64,000 bases of DNA from CAITWD01 sp963842065 (GTDB taxonomy: Bacteria > Actinomycetota > Thermoleophilia > Miltoncostaeales > Miltoncostaeaceae), in the NCBI GenBank assembly GCA_963842065.1, contig CAWJEW010000008.1, positions 62,001 to 126,000 on the forward strand, read 5' to 3'. The position numbers and the translations under genes were made by a program. The notes under the pieces are model-generated. The model had not been told where the DNA came from. It saw only the letters and a program-made list of their open reading frames with translations, and ran no database searches. Positions 25,887 to 34,843 of this stretch are shown in pieces (the stretch's first letter is position 1; each line of letters starts with the position of its first letter).

Positions 25887-28601
25887 CTACTCGTCGAGGC
25901 CCGGGATCGCGCCCGGCTCGCGCAACCCCTCGCTGATGGCGAATAGCAGGGCAACGACGCCGGTCCAACCGGTCTGATGACTGGCGCCGAGGCCGGCGCC
26001 GTTGTCGCCGTGGAAGTACTCGTGGAACGGCACCAGGTCGTGCCAGTGGGGGTCGGTCTGGAACTTTTCGGTCCCGCCGAAGACCGCGCGGCGCCCATGC
26101 TCGTCCTCGGTAAAGGTCGTCGTGAGGCGCGTGCTGATCTCGGTCGCGACGTCGCCCAGGTTGAGCTCACGGCCGGACCCCGTTGGGCACTCGACCTTCA
26201 GCCGGTCGCCGTAGTAGCGGTGCAGCTGTGTCAGTGCGCGCAGGATCACAAGGTTCATCGGGAACCATACGGGTCCCCGCCAGTTGGAGTTGCCGCCGAA
26301 CATGCCCGTATCGGACTCGGCTGGGAGGTAGCCGACCTCGTACTCCTGGCCGCCCCAGTCGAACACGCACGGGTGGTCGAGGTGCGAGCGGGAGATCGAG
26401 CGGATACCGTGCGGACCCAGGAACTCGTTCTCGTCGAGCATGACCGCGAGGATCCGCCGCAGACGCTCTTCGTCGACGAGGGCGAGCATGCGGTGGCCCT
26501 CTGGACTGGCACCGGGCAGGTGCAGCGACGGCACGTAGTCGGCGAAGTCGCGCAGGAACCCCCAGACCGTGTCCGTCATATTCGGATAGCGCTCCAGAAT
26601 TTCGGCGTCGAACACTGTTGCCGCACAAAGCGGGAGCAGGCCGACGAGCGAGCGCACCTTGAGCGGGAACGTGGTGCCGTCCGGCATGCGCAGCACGTCG
26701 TAGTAGAAGCCATCCTGCTCGTCCCACAGCGAGGTGTCACCGCCGGGCGGGTTCATGGCGAGGGCGATCCACTCGAAATGTGTGACGAACTTGAGCGCCA
26801 TGTCGGCGTAGGCGCGATCGTGTTTGGCGAGCTCGATCGCGATCTGCAGCATCCACTGGCAGTAGAGCGCCATCCATGCCGTGCCATCCGCCTGCTCGAG
26901 CGAGCCTCCGCCCGGCAGCGGTGCGGACCGGTCGAAGATGCCGATGTTGTCCAGGCCGAGAAACCCGCCCTGGAACAGGTTCCGGTCATCGGGGTCCTTG
27001 CGGTTGACCCACCACGTGAAGTTCGTCACCAGCCGGTTGAACACTCGCGCCAGGAACTCCGGGTCGCCCTCGCCGCGGATCTCGGCCTCGCGCTCGTAGA
27101 CATAGAGCGCCGCCCACGCCGTGACCGGGGGGTTCACATCGGAGAAGTTCCACTCGTACGCGGGTACCTGGCCATTGGGGTGCAGGTAGCGGGTGCCAAG
27201 CAGCAGCTCGACCTGTTCCTTGGCGAAGTCCACGTCGACCAGAGCCAGTGGTGCCGTGTGGAAGGCGAGGTCCCAGGCGGCGAACCACGGGTACTCCCAC
27301 TTGTCGGGCATCGAGATCACGTCGCGGGCAACCATGTGGAACCACGGCACGTTGCGGACCGATGAGCTGGAGGCGCCTTGCGCCCACGGGTTCACCCCGT
27401 GCTCGTCCAGCCAATGGTGCACGTCGTACTCGTAGTACTGCTTGCTCCACAACAAGCCCGCCAGCGCCTGACGCTTCACCAGCGTCGCGTCGGGATGCAG
27501 CGCCGGCGGGATCACCGTGGCGTAGAACTGGTCTGTCTCGCGGCGTCGCTCGTCCAGCAACTTGTCGAATTCCACGCCAAGCGGCTCGCTGCCGTTCGCT
27601 GCCGATCCGCCGGGTTCCAGCGATAGGCGCAGGCGTATCGCAGCGCTTCCGCCGGCCGGGACATGGAGCACATGATGGGCGGCGACCTTTGTCCCCGTGC
27701 GCCCGGGGTTGACCGCGTCGGCGTTGCCGCCGACGACGTGTTCGTTGATCCCGTCCTTGACGTAGGGCGAGGCATTCGGAGTGCCGAATAGCCGCTGGTT
27801 GTTGGTCTCGTTCTCGCAGAACAACAAGCTGGCGGACGCGTCGGCATGCAGCAGCCATGTGCCGAGCTCGACATGCTCGGCGCGTACGACGGCAGCGCCC
27901 GAGCGATCGGCGACGGTCGTCATCGAGGGTTTGGGGTCGCCATCGTCCCACGACCAGGTGTTGCGAAACCACAGGGTCGGCAGCAGATGCAGCGGGGCGG
28001 CGTCGGGTCCCCGGTTGTGTGCGGTCACGAGCATCAGGATGTCGTCGCAGTCCGCCTTGGCGTACTCCACGACCACGTCGAAGTAGCGGTCGTCGTCGAA
28101 GATGCCGGCATCGAGGAGTTCGTACTCCATGTCGTGCTGGCCACGGCTTGCGTTGGTGGACACCAGATCCAGGTACGGGAACGCCCGCTGGGGGTACTTG
28201 TACAAGCACTTCAAGTAGGAGTGCGTGGGGGTGCTGTCGAGGTAGAACCAGTACTCCTTGGCGTCCTCGCCGTGATTGCCCTCGCCGTTTGTCAGGCCGA
28301 ACATCCGCTCCTTGAGGATCGGATCAGCGCCGTTCCAGAGTGCCAGGGCCAGACACAGGCGCTGGCGGTTGTCGCAGATTCCCGCGATTCCATCCTCACC
28401 CCAGCGATACGCACGCGAACGCGCCTGGTCGTGGGTGAGGTAGTTCCAGGCGTCCCCGCCGGGTGAGTAGTCCTCGCGCACCGTCCCCCACTGCCGCTCG
28501 CTGAGATACGGCCCCCACGCCTTCCACGGCGCGTCGCCCGTGCGCGCCTGCTCCAGTCGCAGGTGCTCGGGGGTTCTGCCTCTTGGTCGGGGCGCTGGCA
28601 T
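25887..28601 (-). CDS. GH63-type glucosidase (MGH1-like)
   Basis: This 904-residue protein runs from ATG 28601. The N-terminal beta domain has QWGTVREDYSPGGDAWNYL and WGEDGIAGICDNRQRLCLAL. The (alpha/alpha)6 barrel has WSKQYYEYDVHHWL, EYPWFAAWDLAFH (carboxylate region), NPPVTAWAALYVYERE, and a late NWRGPVWFPMNLV with a Trp/Glu active-site neighbourhood. Such bacterial enzymes hydrolyse mannosylglycerate, glucosylglycerate or alpha-glucosides. No signal peptide is present. It is first in a two-gene operon with the GH13 enzyme. Roughly 270 bp upstream separates it from the divergent PadR gene. Confidence 0.88.
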   Translation of the reverse strand: MPAPRPRGRTPEHLRLEQARTGDAPWKAWGPYLSERQWGTVREDYSPGGDAWNYLTHDQARSRAYRWGEDGIAGICDNRQRLCLALALWNGADPILKERMFGLTNGEGNHGEDAKEYWFYLDSTPTHSYLKCLYKYPQRAFPYLDLVSTNASRGQHDMEYELLDAGIFDDDRYFDVVVEYAKADCDDILMLVTAHNRGPDAAPLHLLPTLWFRNTWSWDDGDPKPSMTTVADRSGAAVVRAEHVELGTWLLHADASASLLFCENETNNQRLFGTPNASPYVKDGINEHVVGGNADAVNPGRTGTKVAAHHVLHVPAGGSAAIRLRLSLEPGGSAANGSEPLGVEFDKLLDERRRETDQFYATVIPPALHPDATLVKRQALAGLLWSKQYYEYDVHHWLDEHGVNPWAQGASSSSVRNVPWFHMVARDVISMPDKWEYPWFAAWDLAFHTAPLALVDVDFAKEQVELLLGTRYLHPNGQVPAYEWNFSDVNPPVTAWAALYVYEREAEIRGEGDPEFLARVFNRLVTNFTWWVNRKDPDDRNLFQGGFLGLDNIGIFDRSAPLPGGGSLEQADGTAWMALYCQWMLQIAIELAKHDRAYADMALKFVTHFEWIALAMNPPGGDTSLWDEQDGFYYDVLRMPDGTTFPLKVRSLVGLLPLCAATVFDAEILERYPNMTDTVWGFLRDFADYVPSLHLPGASPEGHRMLALVDEERLRRILAVMLDENEFLGPHGIRSISRSHLDHPCVFDWGGQEYEVGYLPAESDTGMFGGNSNWRGPVWFPMNLVILRALTQLHRYYGDRLKVECPTGSGRELNLGDVATEISTRLTTTFTEDEHGRRAVFGGTEKFQTDPHWHDLVPFHEYFHGDNGAGLGASHQTGWTGVVALLFAISEGLREPGAIPGLDE

Positions 28602-28871
28602 CGTGTCCCGAGTATGTCGGGCGCCTCCCTGCCTCGGCAATGCCGAGCGGCCCGCCCGGACCGATGTTTCAAGACCGTGTACCGGCCGTCCAACCACGCG
28701 GCCGCCACTGCGCCGAGCAGTTTCCTCAGGCGGTCACTCGAGAGAATCGGGTGGGGCCGGTCGTTGCTCACGCGCGGGCCCGCCTTCTCAGCAGCGCCAG
28801 CTTCGAGCTCCGTTGTCGGGCGGGAATTGGCGCCCGGTGCCCGCAGGTGGGCGACCGGAGCGACGTCGGTG

Positions 28872-28930
28872 TTGACAACGCGATAGTTAACGATGTATCG
28901 TGATCGCTAGTAAGCAATCGAATTGATTGC
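28872..28930 (+). promoter_or_regulatory. PadR promoter with two palindromes
   Basis: TTGACA (28872-28877) and TATCGT (28896-28901) with an 18-bp spacer form a good housekeeping promoter. The palindrome ACGAT-GT-ATCGT (28890-28901) covers the -10. A second, GCAATC-N5-GATTGC (28914-28930), covers the start region. Both are plausible autoregulatory operators for the PadR protein encoded just downstream. Confidence 0.65.
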
Positions 28931-28951
28931 GCGTCACGAAAGGGACCACCC

Positions 28952-29515
28952 ATGTATGACGACACCTGCGGCTCGCGCCGCGCATCCCAGATCGACGGCG
29001 ACAGCCGTCGACACCACCACCGCGGCCCCGGCGAACGCCCAGGACACGCGAGCGAGCGCCACCGCCACGGACGAGGCGCGGGACGGGCCCGACGTGGCGA
29101 CGTCCGTGCCGCGGTCCTGGCCCTGCTCGGCGAACGGCCGATGCACGGCTACGAGATGATCCAGGAGCTTGAGACCCGCACCGGCGGCGTCTGGAAGCCG
29201 AGCGCCGGCTCTGTCTATCCGACGCTAGCGATGCTCGAAGACGAGGGCCTGGTCCGCAGCGAGACAATCGCCGGCAAGAAGCTCTTCGCGCTGACCGCCG
29301 CCGGCACCGAGGCCCAGACCTCGGTCGAGGAGGCCCCGTGGGCCGCCATGGTCCGGGACGCGGATCCCGCGCAGGTCCAGCTGCGCGAGGCGGTTCAGAC
29401 CGTGCACATCGCGGCACGCCAGATCGCCCTGATCGGCACCCAGGAGCAGAAAGCCCAGGCAGTCGAGCTCATCACCGAGCTGCGCAGAGCCCTCTATCTC
29501 CTCCTGGCCGGATGA
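28952..29515 (+). CDS. PadR-family transcriptional regulator
   Basis: This 187-residue protein has a His/Arg-rich N terminus of about 50 residues. The PadR winged helix follows: VLALLGERPMHGYEMIQEL, then KPSAGSVYPTLAMLEDEGLV and GKKLFALTAAGTEAQ. The C-terminal dimerisation helix contains LIGTQEQKAQAVELITELRR. PadR proteins are ligand-responsive repressors, usually of a neighbouring transporter or enzyme. The glycosidase operon lies on its left, divergently transcribed. Confidence 0.88.
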   Translation: MYDDTCGSRRASQIDGDSRRHHHRGPGERPGHASERHRHGRGAGRARRGDVRAAVLALLGERPMHGYEMIQELETRTGGVWKPSAGSVYPTLAMLEDEGLVRSETIAGKKLFALTAAGTEAQTSVEEAPWAAMVRDADPAQVQLREAVQTVHIAARQIALIGTQEQKAQAVELITELRRALYLLLAG

Positions 29516-29681
29516 GCGAACAGGACGGGCTGAGACGCCACCGTGCGAACCTGGCACCCAGTGCATCACCCGACACGCGGGATCGCGCAGCCCGTGATTC
29601 ACCGATCGCACAGTTCGCGCCGATGGCCCGTGAAACCCGGTGGGTTAAAGGGCGTGCGTGCCACCGGGAGTGCGACGGACG

Positions 29682-29726
29682 ACTTTCTGCGGCTGGTGTC
29701 CGACTCTCGGAATCGTCCCGGGGCAT
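29682..29726 (+). repeat. possible att-like repeat, copy 12 (degenerate tail)
   Basis: ACTTTCTGCGGCTGGTGTCC, then TCGGAATCGTCCCGGGGCAT aligns with the tRNA-like tail over about 44 bp, with roughly 70 percent identity by eye. The upstream arm is not convincing. If real, it places the oldest edge of the array right of PadR. Confidence 0.35.
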
Positions 29727-29807
29727 CGCTTGGCACCTGCGAACGGGCACGGATTGACGTGTGGCGCGCCGCGCGCAGGCGCGGCGCGGTGCCGCATACA
29801 ACGCTGA

Positions 29808-29978
29808 CTAGATACGCCGCCGACGCCTCCCCGGCGTAACGGCCGCAGCCACGACGGCGGTTTTCGCAACCGGCGCGGGGCCGGGCGTCACGGCCTTGAC
29901 AACGACGGCGGTTTTCGCAACCGGCGCACCAATGACACCGACTCTGCCGACACGTGCTGGTCTGACTGGCATGCTCAT
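29808..29978 (-). CDS. 56-residue Ala/Val-rich small protein following DUF6325
   Basis: The start ATG 29978 overlaps the DUF6325 stop (ATGA). The sequence contains a near-repeat, APVAKTAVVVKAVTPG then APVAKTAVVAAAVTPG, and ends in five Arg residues. Small hydrophobic partners with an Arg tail often follow DUF6325 genes. This one is probably membrane-associated. The function is unknown. Confidence 0.6.
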   Translation of the reverse strand: MSMPVRPARVGRVGVIGAPVAKTAVVVKAVTPGPAPVAKTAVVAAAVTPGRRRRRI

Positions 29979-30439
29979 GCTCCTTCGGTCTCGGATTCCT
30001 CGTCGGCTTCGATGGAGGCGATGATGGCCTGAATGGGAATCCGTCCGTTGGCGATCAGCTGCCCGCCTGAGCGGCGCGCCGCCGATGCGAAGGGCGCGGC
30101 CCACAGATTCTCCCAAACGAGTACCCCGGCCGTGCTTCCCGGATCCATGGCGGCCGCGAGGTGGGCGACGTCCTCTGCGGCCAGCAGTTCGGCCAGCTCG
30201 GCCTCGAGCCGCTGCAGCTCGCCGAGTTCGTCGATGTCGGAGAGTTCCATGGCCTCGACGGTGCCGTCCTCGGCCTTGCTGAGGATGAGTACATCGATGA
30301 GCCGGATGATTCCGGAGTCGACGAGTGCGATGAGCTCCGCCGCCATGTCGCCCGTGAAGTTCGCGGCCCCTGCCGGGAACTCGACGACGAGGTAGTCAAC
30401 AGGACCGAGCTCGTCAAGTGATGCGTCGCTCATCATCAT
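29975..30439 (-). CDS. DUF6325-family protein
   Basis: This 154-residue protein starts at one of three consecutive Met codons (30439-30431). It has GPVDYLVVEFPAGAANFTG, then LVDSGIIRLIDVLILSKAED and VLVWENLWAAPFASAARRSG with GRIPIQAI near the C terminus. This is the DUF6325 (formerly DUF1269-like) pattern. It has no enzymatic motif. It is co-transcribed with the 56-residue protein downstream. Confidence 0.8.
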   Translation of the reverse strand: MMMSDASLDELGPVDYLVVEFPAGAANFTGDMAAELIALVDSGIIRLIDVLILSKAEDGTVEAMELSDIDELGELQRLEAELAELLAAEDVAHLAAAMDPGSTAGVLVWENLWAAPFASAARRSGGQLIANGRIPIQAIIASIEADEESETEGA

Positions 30440-30629
30440 TCCGTTTCGTTGGCCCGGCCGGGCTGTCCCAACCCGGAGGACTCTGAGACTACCCGAATGT
30501 AGATCGACCTCCCGCGCGCAACAAGGGCGGATGCTCTGGCGCCGCCGCCGGGCGACCCCACGGTGTCGTCTGGTCGGTGCATGGCCCTCGCCGGGGTCCG
30601 GGCGGCGCCGAGTCGGGTACAGTCGCACC

Positions 30630-30947
30630 ATGAAAGGATTCGTCTATCGGCTGCTCGCGCCGCGGCCGACGTTCGCCGTCGACATGACGCCAGAAGAGCG
30701 CGCCACGCTGAACGATCACGCTGCGTACTGGGCGGAGCTCATGCAAAGGGGCAAGGCAGTCGCCTTCGGGCCGGTCAACGACCCCCAGGGGCCCTACGGG
30801 TTAGGCATTCTCTTGGTTGAGGACCTGGCGGAGGCGGAGGCGATTCGGGATGCCGATCCGGCGATTGCCGGCCCGCATGGGCTCCGGGGCGAGCTCGCGC
30901 CGATGATCCGGCTGGTCACGACCGAGGGCGTGTACGAAGGGGGCTGA
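30630..30947 (+). CDS. YCII-domain protein
   Basis: This 105-residue protein reads MKGFVYRLLAPRPTFAVDMT, with a conserved His in LNDHAAYWAEL. AFGPVNDPQGPYG and the central Asp in IRDADPAI follow, then APMIRLVTTEGVY. It belongs to the ferredoxin-like YCII family with a His-Asp pair proposed to be catalytic. It is the intact counterpart of the relic at 6727-6930. Confidence 0.82.
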   Translation: MKGFVYRLLAPRPTFAVDMTPEERATLNDHAAYWAELMQRGKAVAFGPVNDPQGPYGLGILLVEDLAEAEAIRDADPAIAGPHGLRGELAPMIRLVTTEGVYEGG

Positions 30948-31245
30948 TCGCTCCGGTATCGCGGCGAAAGCGCTCCGCCGGCGGTCACCACGAGTTGGCG
31001 ACGCCGCCGGTGCGGTTGATCGGCTGAGCGGTGATGCGGACCGAGCGCTCCAGTGGCAGCGCGTGGCGCCGCGATGCTGCCGGGCGTGGCGGTACGCGTG
31101 GTACGTCCGCCGGTGCGCGCCGCCATCGGCCCGACCCGCTCGGGCCGATGGCGGCTGCATCAGGTCCGAGCAGGTCCGCAGGTTGCGCGCCGTGGCGGCC
31201 GCCACCTGTCAGGGGCTGCCCCAGGGTCGCCAGGAGCCACGAGGA

Positions 31246-31509
31246 CTATGCCTCGACGAGGATTACCAACGTCTCTGGGAGTACGCCGTCGTACCTCATC
31301 GCATCTGCCAGCGCCGGGGTCTGCATTGCGGCCATGACGGCATCCATATCGGCGACGTCCATCAGGACCGCGACCTGGGTTGGGTTCTGCGGGTCGACGA
31401 ACGTCCGGATGTTGGTGACTCCAAGCGGACCGAACACTTCCTCGCGCTTCGGCGAGGCGAGCCAATGATCGGTGTCCTTGACATCGTGGTGCGCGATCAC
31501 GGTGGGCAT
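31246..31509 (-). CDS. hypothetical 87-residue alpha-beta-barrel-like protein
   Basis: The ATG at 31509 has GGAGA just upstream. The sequence is TVIAHHDVKDTDHWLASPKR, then VFGPLGVTNIRTFVDPQNP, then QVAVLMDVADMDAVMAAMQT, and a terminal LVILVEA strand. Short strand-helix alternation with paired His residues suggests an ABM/cyclase-like fold. It is conserved-looking, but its function is unknown. Confidence 0.65.
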   Translation of the reverse strand: MPTVIAHHDVKDTDHWLASPKREEVFGPLGVTNIRTFVDPQNPTQVAVLMDVADMDAVMAAMQTPALADAMRYDGVLPETLVILVEA

Positions 31510-31823
31510 GGGGGTCTCCTGAGGGTTGGTCGGCCCTGCCGGCGGCGGGCCTCTGGGCCGAACTTACGCGAGCAGGTGCCGGCGCCACGGCGGGGGATCT
31601 GGCGTCCCGGCCGGGTTCTGTCGAATTAGCAGAAAAATGCTCAAACGTCGCGATGTCCGGACCCGCAGCTGCGTGACGACGACCCCGAACGGCGGCCGGG
31701 TCGGCACGTTCGGCGGCGGCGTGGACGTGACACTTCCACGCCCGTACCCGGCGGGATGCTACGACGCCGATGTCGTGGCATCATCGGTGATGCCGCGCCG
31801 TCGGCCCAACCCAAACGAAATGC
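31510..31823. other. no recognisable gene
   Basis: Divergent intergenic region between the small barrel protein and the RodZ-like gene. It must hold both promoters, but no clear -35/-10 pair was found. Confidence 0.45.
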
Positions 31824-32588
31824 GTGTTCGAGATCGGTCAACAGCTCGCTGAGCAGCGCCGTCGGCGTAGCCTTTCGCTCGCCGATTGCGAGGATGCGAC
31901 CAAAATCCGCGCCAAGTTTCTGGCGGCGCTCGAGGACGACCGCATCGACGGGCTTCCGGATCCGGCATACGGGCGGATTTTCCTCCGCGATTATGCCCGC
32001 TTTCTCGGCTTGGACGCCGATGCCCTGGTGACGGAGTTCGACGAGCGCCACGACGCGGTCACGCTCTCTGCCGAACATCAGCTGGTACCGCCCGACCCGC
32101 CCGAGCGTGGGCAGCGCGCGCGACTCGGGAGTCGGCTCGCCGACCTGCCCGGACCACGACCCGGGAAGTTGGTCTGGTTGGGAATCGGCGCCGTGCTCGC
32201 ACTCGGAGTCCTCGTGTGGCTGGGAGAGACCCGAGGTCCGGGTCCGACGCCGGCCCACATCAGCATTGCGCCGACGTCAATACGACCCGCCCGAGCGCCG
32301 GCCATCCTCCCGCCTGTGCATCCCGCACCGACCACGCTCGTCCTGACCGGCTCGGGGACCGCGGGCTCCTACGTCATGGTCCGGGCCGGCGATTCCACTG
32401 GCGTGATCGTCTACGAGGGGACCCTGGCGGCGGGCTCGAGCGAGCGCCTGCAGGTGTCGCAGCCCCTGTGGATGCGGGTGGGCTGGACGCCACGCCTGCA
32501 GGCCGTGCTGGGAGGCCGCGCGCTCGCGCTCTCGGGCGGCACCGCGGACTTCACCGTCACCCGCACCGGGATCACCGCCGCGAGCTGA
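31824..32588 (+). CDS. RodZ-like HTH membrane protein
   Basis: This 254-residue protein starts at GTG 31824. It has a Cro/RodZ-type HTH (IGQQLAEQRRRRSLSLADCE, then DATKIRAKFLAALEDDRID, then YGRIFLRDYARFLGLDAD). A linker, one membrane helix (LVWLGIGAVLALGVLVWLG), a Pro-rich outer stretch and a beta-rich DUF4115-like domain follow. RodZ links the cytoskeleton to wall synthesis in rods. Actinobacterial versions are less studied and may not touch MreB. Confidence 0.82.
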   Translation: MFEIGQQLAEQRRRRSLSLADCEDATKIRAKFLAALEDDRIDGLPDPAYGRIFLRDYARFLGLDADALVTEFDERHDAVTLSAEHQLVPPDPPERGQRARLGSRLADLPGPRPGKLVWLGIGAVLALGVLVWLGETRGPGPTPAHISIAPTSIRPARAPAILPPVHPAPTTLVLTGSGTAGSYVMVRAGDSTGVIVYEGTLAAGSSERLQVSQPLWMRVGWTPRLQAVLGGRALALSGGTADFTVTRTGITAAS

Positions 32589-32795
32589 GCGCGGCGCCGA
32601 CGCGAGCTCGACGAAGCGATCGTCATCCCACCGATGAGGTGCGGTTCCCGCCCCAGGGGCACTTCTTCCCCCGCCGGGGGTGGGACCGGCCTCGTGCCGC
32701 CGCATGCCGGCGCTGGGGCGGTGCGAGACCGGACGGCTGCAGTCTTCGGGCGAGCGGTCCTATCATGGGTGTTGCGGGCCGAGGAGGAGGCGCCC

Positions 32796-33257
32796 ATGTG
32801 GATCGCCGCTGGCGTCCTGATTGGACTGGTTGTCATTGCGTCGCTGGCGGGATTTCATCTCGGACCGCACGTGCACTTCGCCGCGGGCGTCCTCGGCATC
32901 GTGGCGGCAGCCTGGCTCGTCATGATGCTCATCCAGGGACGATCGGCCTCGGCCGTGTGGGCGCTGTTGGCTGCCGTCCTCGTCGTATCGGCGGCGGCCG
33001 TCGCCGTCGGCTGGGTCGGTCTGTCGGGACGGGGCACGGTCGCCTACCATCCCGAGCGGATTGAGGGCGCTGAGGGCATCGCCGTGAACGACTTGGCCCC
33101 GGACGGATTGGTGCGGGTCCGCGGGGAGCAGTGGTCGGCGACGTCGGTCAACGGAACCGCGCGCGCCGGGACGCGCGTGCAGGTCCTCCGCGTATCCGGG
33201 CTGCGTCTGGACGTGTGGGCCGAGGAACCGGAGGTGCACGCCGACGGTTGGAACTGA
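32796..33257 (+). CDS. NfeD-like membrane protein with C-terminal OB domain
   Basis: This 153-residue protein starts at ATG 32796 with a GAGGAGG ribosome site. Three membrane helices are visible (WIAAGVLIGLVVIASLAGF, FAAGVLGIVAAAWLVMMLI, WALLAAVLVVSAAAVAVGW). A soluble OB fold follows: DLAPDGLVRVRGEQWSA, then GTRVQVLRVSGLRLDV. This is the short NfeD form that normally partners a membrane protease or a stomatin-like protein. No such partner is adjacent here. Confidence 0.82.
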   Translation: MWIAAGVLIGLVVIASLAGFHLGPHVHFAAGVLGIVAAAWLVMMLIQGRSASAVWALLAAVLVVSAAAVAVGWVGLSGRGTVAYHPERIEGAEGIAVNDLAPDGLVRVRGEQWSATSVNGTARAGTRVQVLRVSGLRLDVWAEEPEVHADGWN

Positions 33258-33299
33258 CCGACGCGGTGATCGGGGCCACGGTTCGGGGACCTTGACACG

Positions 33300-33677
33300 C
33301 CCGTGCGGGAACTGGCGGCTCGCGCGTGCTGCGCAGCTGGGACAGCGAGTGCGCCGCAGAGCGGCTCCCTGGGACCGTTGCGGCGGGCATCGCGGCCTCG
33401 ACGCGCACGAGCCGTGCGGGGGTACGCGACAGCTTGGTCGCTTTGAAGGCGTTCTCGAGTCGCGCGCGGCTTGAAGCGCCGCGGCTCAGCAATCCGTTGG
33501 CGCCCATGCCGTAGAACGCACCGGTGTCGAGCGGCGTGATGCCCCGTCAAGGGCAGCGTGGATGGTGGCGGTCGACGCCACGACGTCAGTGGGGCCGACG
33601 AACTCCGACATGCCCAGGCATCCGAGCCCGATCTCTACGACCACGAGTGCGGTCGACCCGAGGCGGCATGTGGACAC
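33300..33677 (-). pseudogene. aldo/keto reductase relic
   Basis: The N-terminal part of an aldo/keto reductase is readable in two frames: GLGCLGMSEFVGPTD, then STATIHAALDG. An indel near 33545 follows, then GITPLDTGAFYGMGANGLLS, with catalytic-type Asp and Tyr, and LENAFKATKLSRT. Lys and later barrel strands are lost. The gene is degraded beyond repair by one base change. Confidence 0.6.
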
Positions 33678-33776
33678 GCTGATGCCCCTCCCGTCGCCCG
33701 TGGCGCCGACGATCGCATGCCCACCCGGGTCCTCGCGCGTGGGCCGTGGCGCGCTCGCGCACCGCGGCCACAGCGG

Positions 33777-34220
33777 TCACAGCGAGGGCTGGGCCTCGGC
33801 GGTTTTGGCCGTCGGCTGGTAGCGCGCCACCGAGAAGCCGAGGAGCAGCGGGACGGCGATTGCGAACACGGCGAGCATCGCGATCAGGATCACGAGCGGC
33901 TCGCCGCGCGTCCCGTCGTAGATGAACGCGTATCCGATCATTCCGGCGATCACCAGGTATGCGACCAGCGCCCATCCGGCGACCAAGCGGAAGGATCCCC
34001 ACGCGAAGTCGTCGATGCGCGCCAGCAGCACGACGTCGGCGATGAGCACGATCACGGCCAGGACGAGCAGCACGATGGCTGGTATCAGGGAGATATTGCC
34101 GGGCAGGTTGGCGGCCATGTAGATCCCGCCGATGATCACCAGGACCATCGCCACGTCGGCGAGCTTGTCGATCGGCGGAAAGCTGCGCTCGGTGGGCGCA
34201 GGCGGGGGCGCGGTCGTCAT
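33777..34220 (-). CDS. four-helix membrane protein, unknown
   Basis: This 147-residue protein starts at an ATG that overlaps the upstream gene's stop (ATGA). Helices include VAMVLVIIGGIYMAANLPG, IPAIVLLVLAVIVLIADVVL, LVAGWALVAYLVIAGMIGYA and VILIAMLAVFAIAVPLLLGF. No family was recognised. Tight coupling with the preceding membrane protein suggests a two-subunit complex. Confidence 0.65.
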   Translation of the reverse strand: MTTAPPPAPTERSFPPIDKLADVAMVLVIIGGIYMAANLPGNISLIPAIVLLVLAVIVLIADVVLLARIDDFAWGSFRLVAGWALVAYLVIAGMIGYAFIYDGTRGEPLVILIAMLAVFAIAVPLLLGFSVARYQPTAKTAEAQPSL

Positions 34221-34843
34221 TGGGAGGCCACCCGCGTCATGATGATGAGCGTGGCGACCTGCATCAGGCCGGTCACGCCGGCGGTGTAGACGAAGATCCG
34301 CATCAGGCGAGCGATGCGCATACCGTTGGGCTTTGGCTTCTTGAGCTCGAACAGCACGGCGAGGTTCGCGGGCTCGAGCAGACCGATCGCGATCGTCGCC
34401 ATGATGCCGACGACGATGAAGGAGGCCACCAGCCACGCGTGGTTGGGCGAGCTCGGGTCAAGATTGCCCAGGTGGCGTGCCAGCTGCCAACCGGACGCGA
34501 GCGTCATCGTCACCAGCGTGGGCATCAGCAGCACCATCTTCGGCATGAACTTGGTCGTGAACTCGATGCGGGCCGGGATCGACATGCGCCCGATGATCGG
34601 GCCGAGCACGAGGCCGACGAACAGGTCGACGCCCGTCCAGAGCCCGCCCCCCACGATGTGAAAGAAGGTGAGCGCCCAGAGGTTGTTGCTTGCGATCGCG
34701 ACGATCAGGCCGATGACCGCGGCGGCGACGATCGGGATCCCTTTGAGGGGGACGATCTGAAAGTCGGGGACGGCCGGGGGCGGCCCACCGTGGGCATCGG
34801 GCGCGACGGCGATGGCTGCGGTGTCCTGTGCCATGAGGTACAT
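34217..34843 (-). CDS. multi-pass membrane protein, CopD/DUF2269-like
   Basis: This 208-residue protein (or 205 from ATG 34834) has about five helices. A conserved-looking in-membrane His lies in ALTFFHIVGGGLWTGVDLF. GPIIGRMSIPARIEFTTKF and helix GIMATIAIGLLEPANLAVLF follow. The layout recalls CopD or DUF2269 proteins that carry heme- or copper-binding His in helices, but the match is only by pattern. It is first gene of a two-gene operon. Confidence 0.55.
   Translation of the reverse strand: MYLMAQDTAAIAVAPDAHGGPPPAVPDFQIVPLKGIPIVAAAVIGLIVAIASNNLWALTFFHIVGGGLWTGVDLFVGLVLGPIIGRMSIPARIEFTTKFMPKMVLLMPTLVTMTLASGWQLARHLGNLDPSSPNHAWLVASFIVVGIMATIAIGLLEPANLAVLFELKKPKPNGMRIARLMRIFVYTAGVTGLMQVATLIIMTRVASQ

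Noticed and set aside
28292..28771. Minus-strand frame overlapping the start of the GH63-type gene
   Set aside because: An opening with sensible-looking residues soon turns into Arg/Ser-rich shadow sequence of the real gene. No family match.
40..29726. Repeats as a dispersed MITE-like transposable element
   Set aside because: No terminal inverted repeats or target duplications were found, and all copies face the same way. Kept only as the alternative to test.
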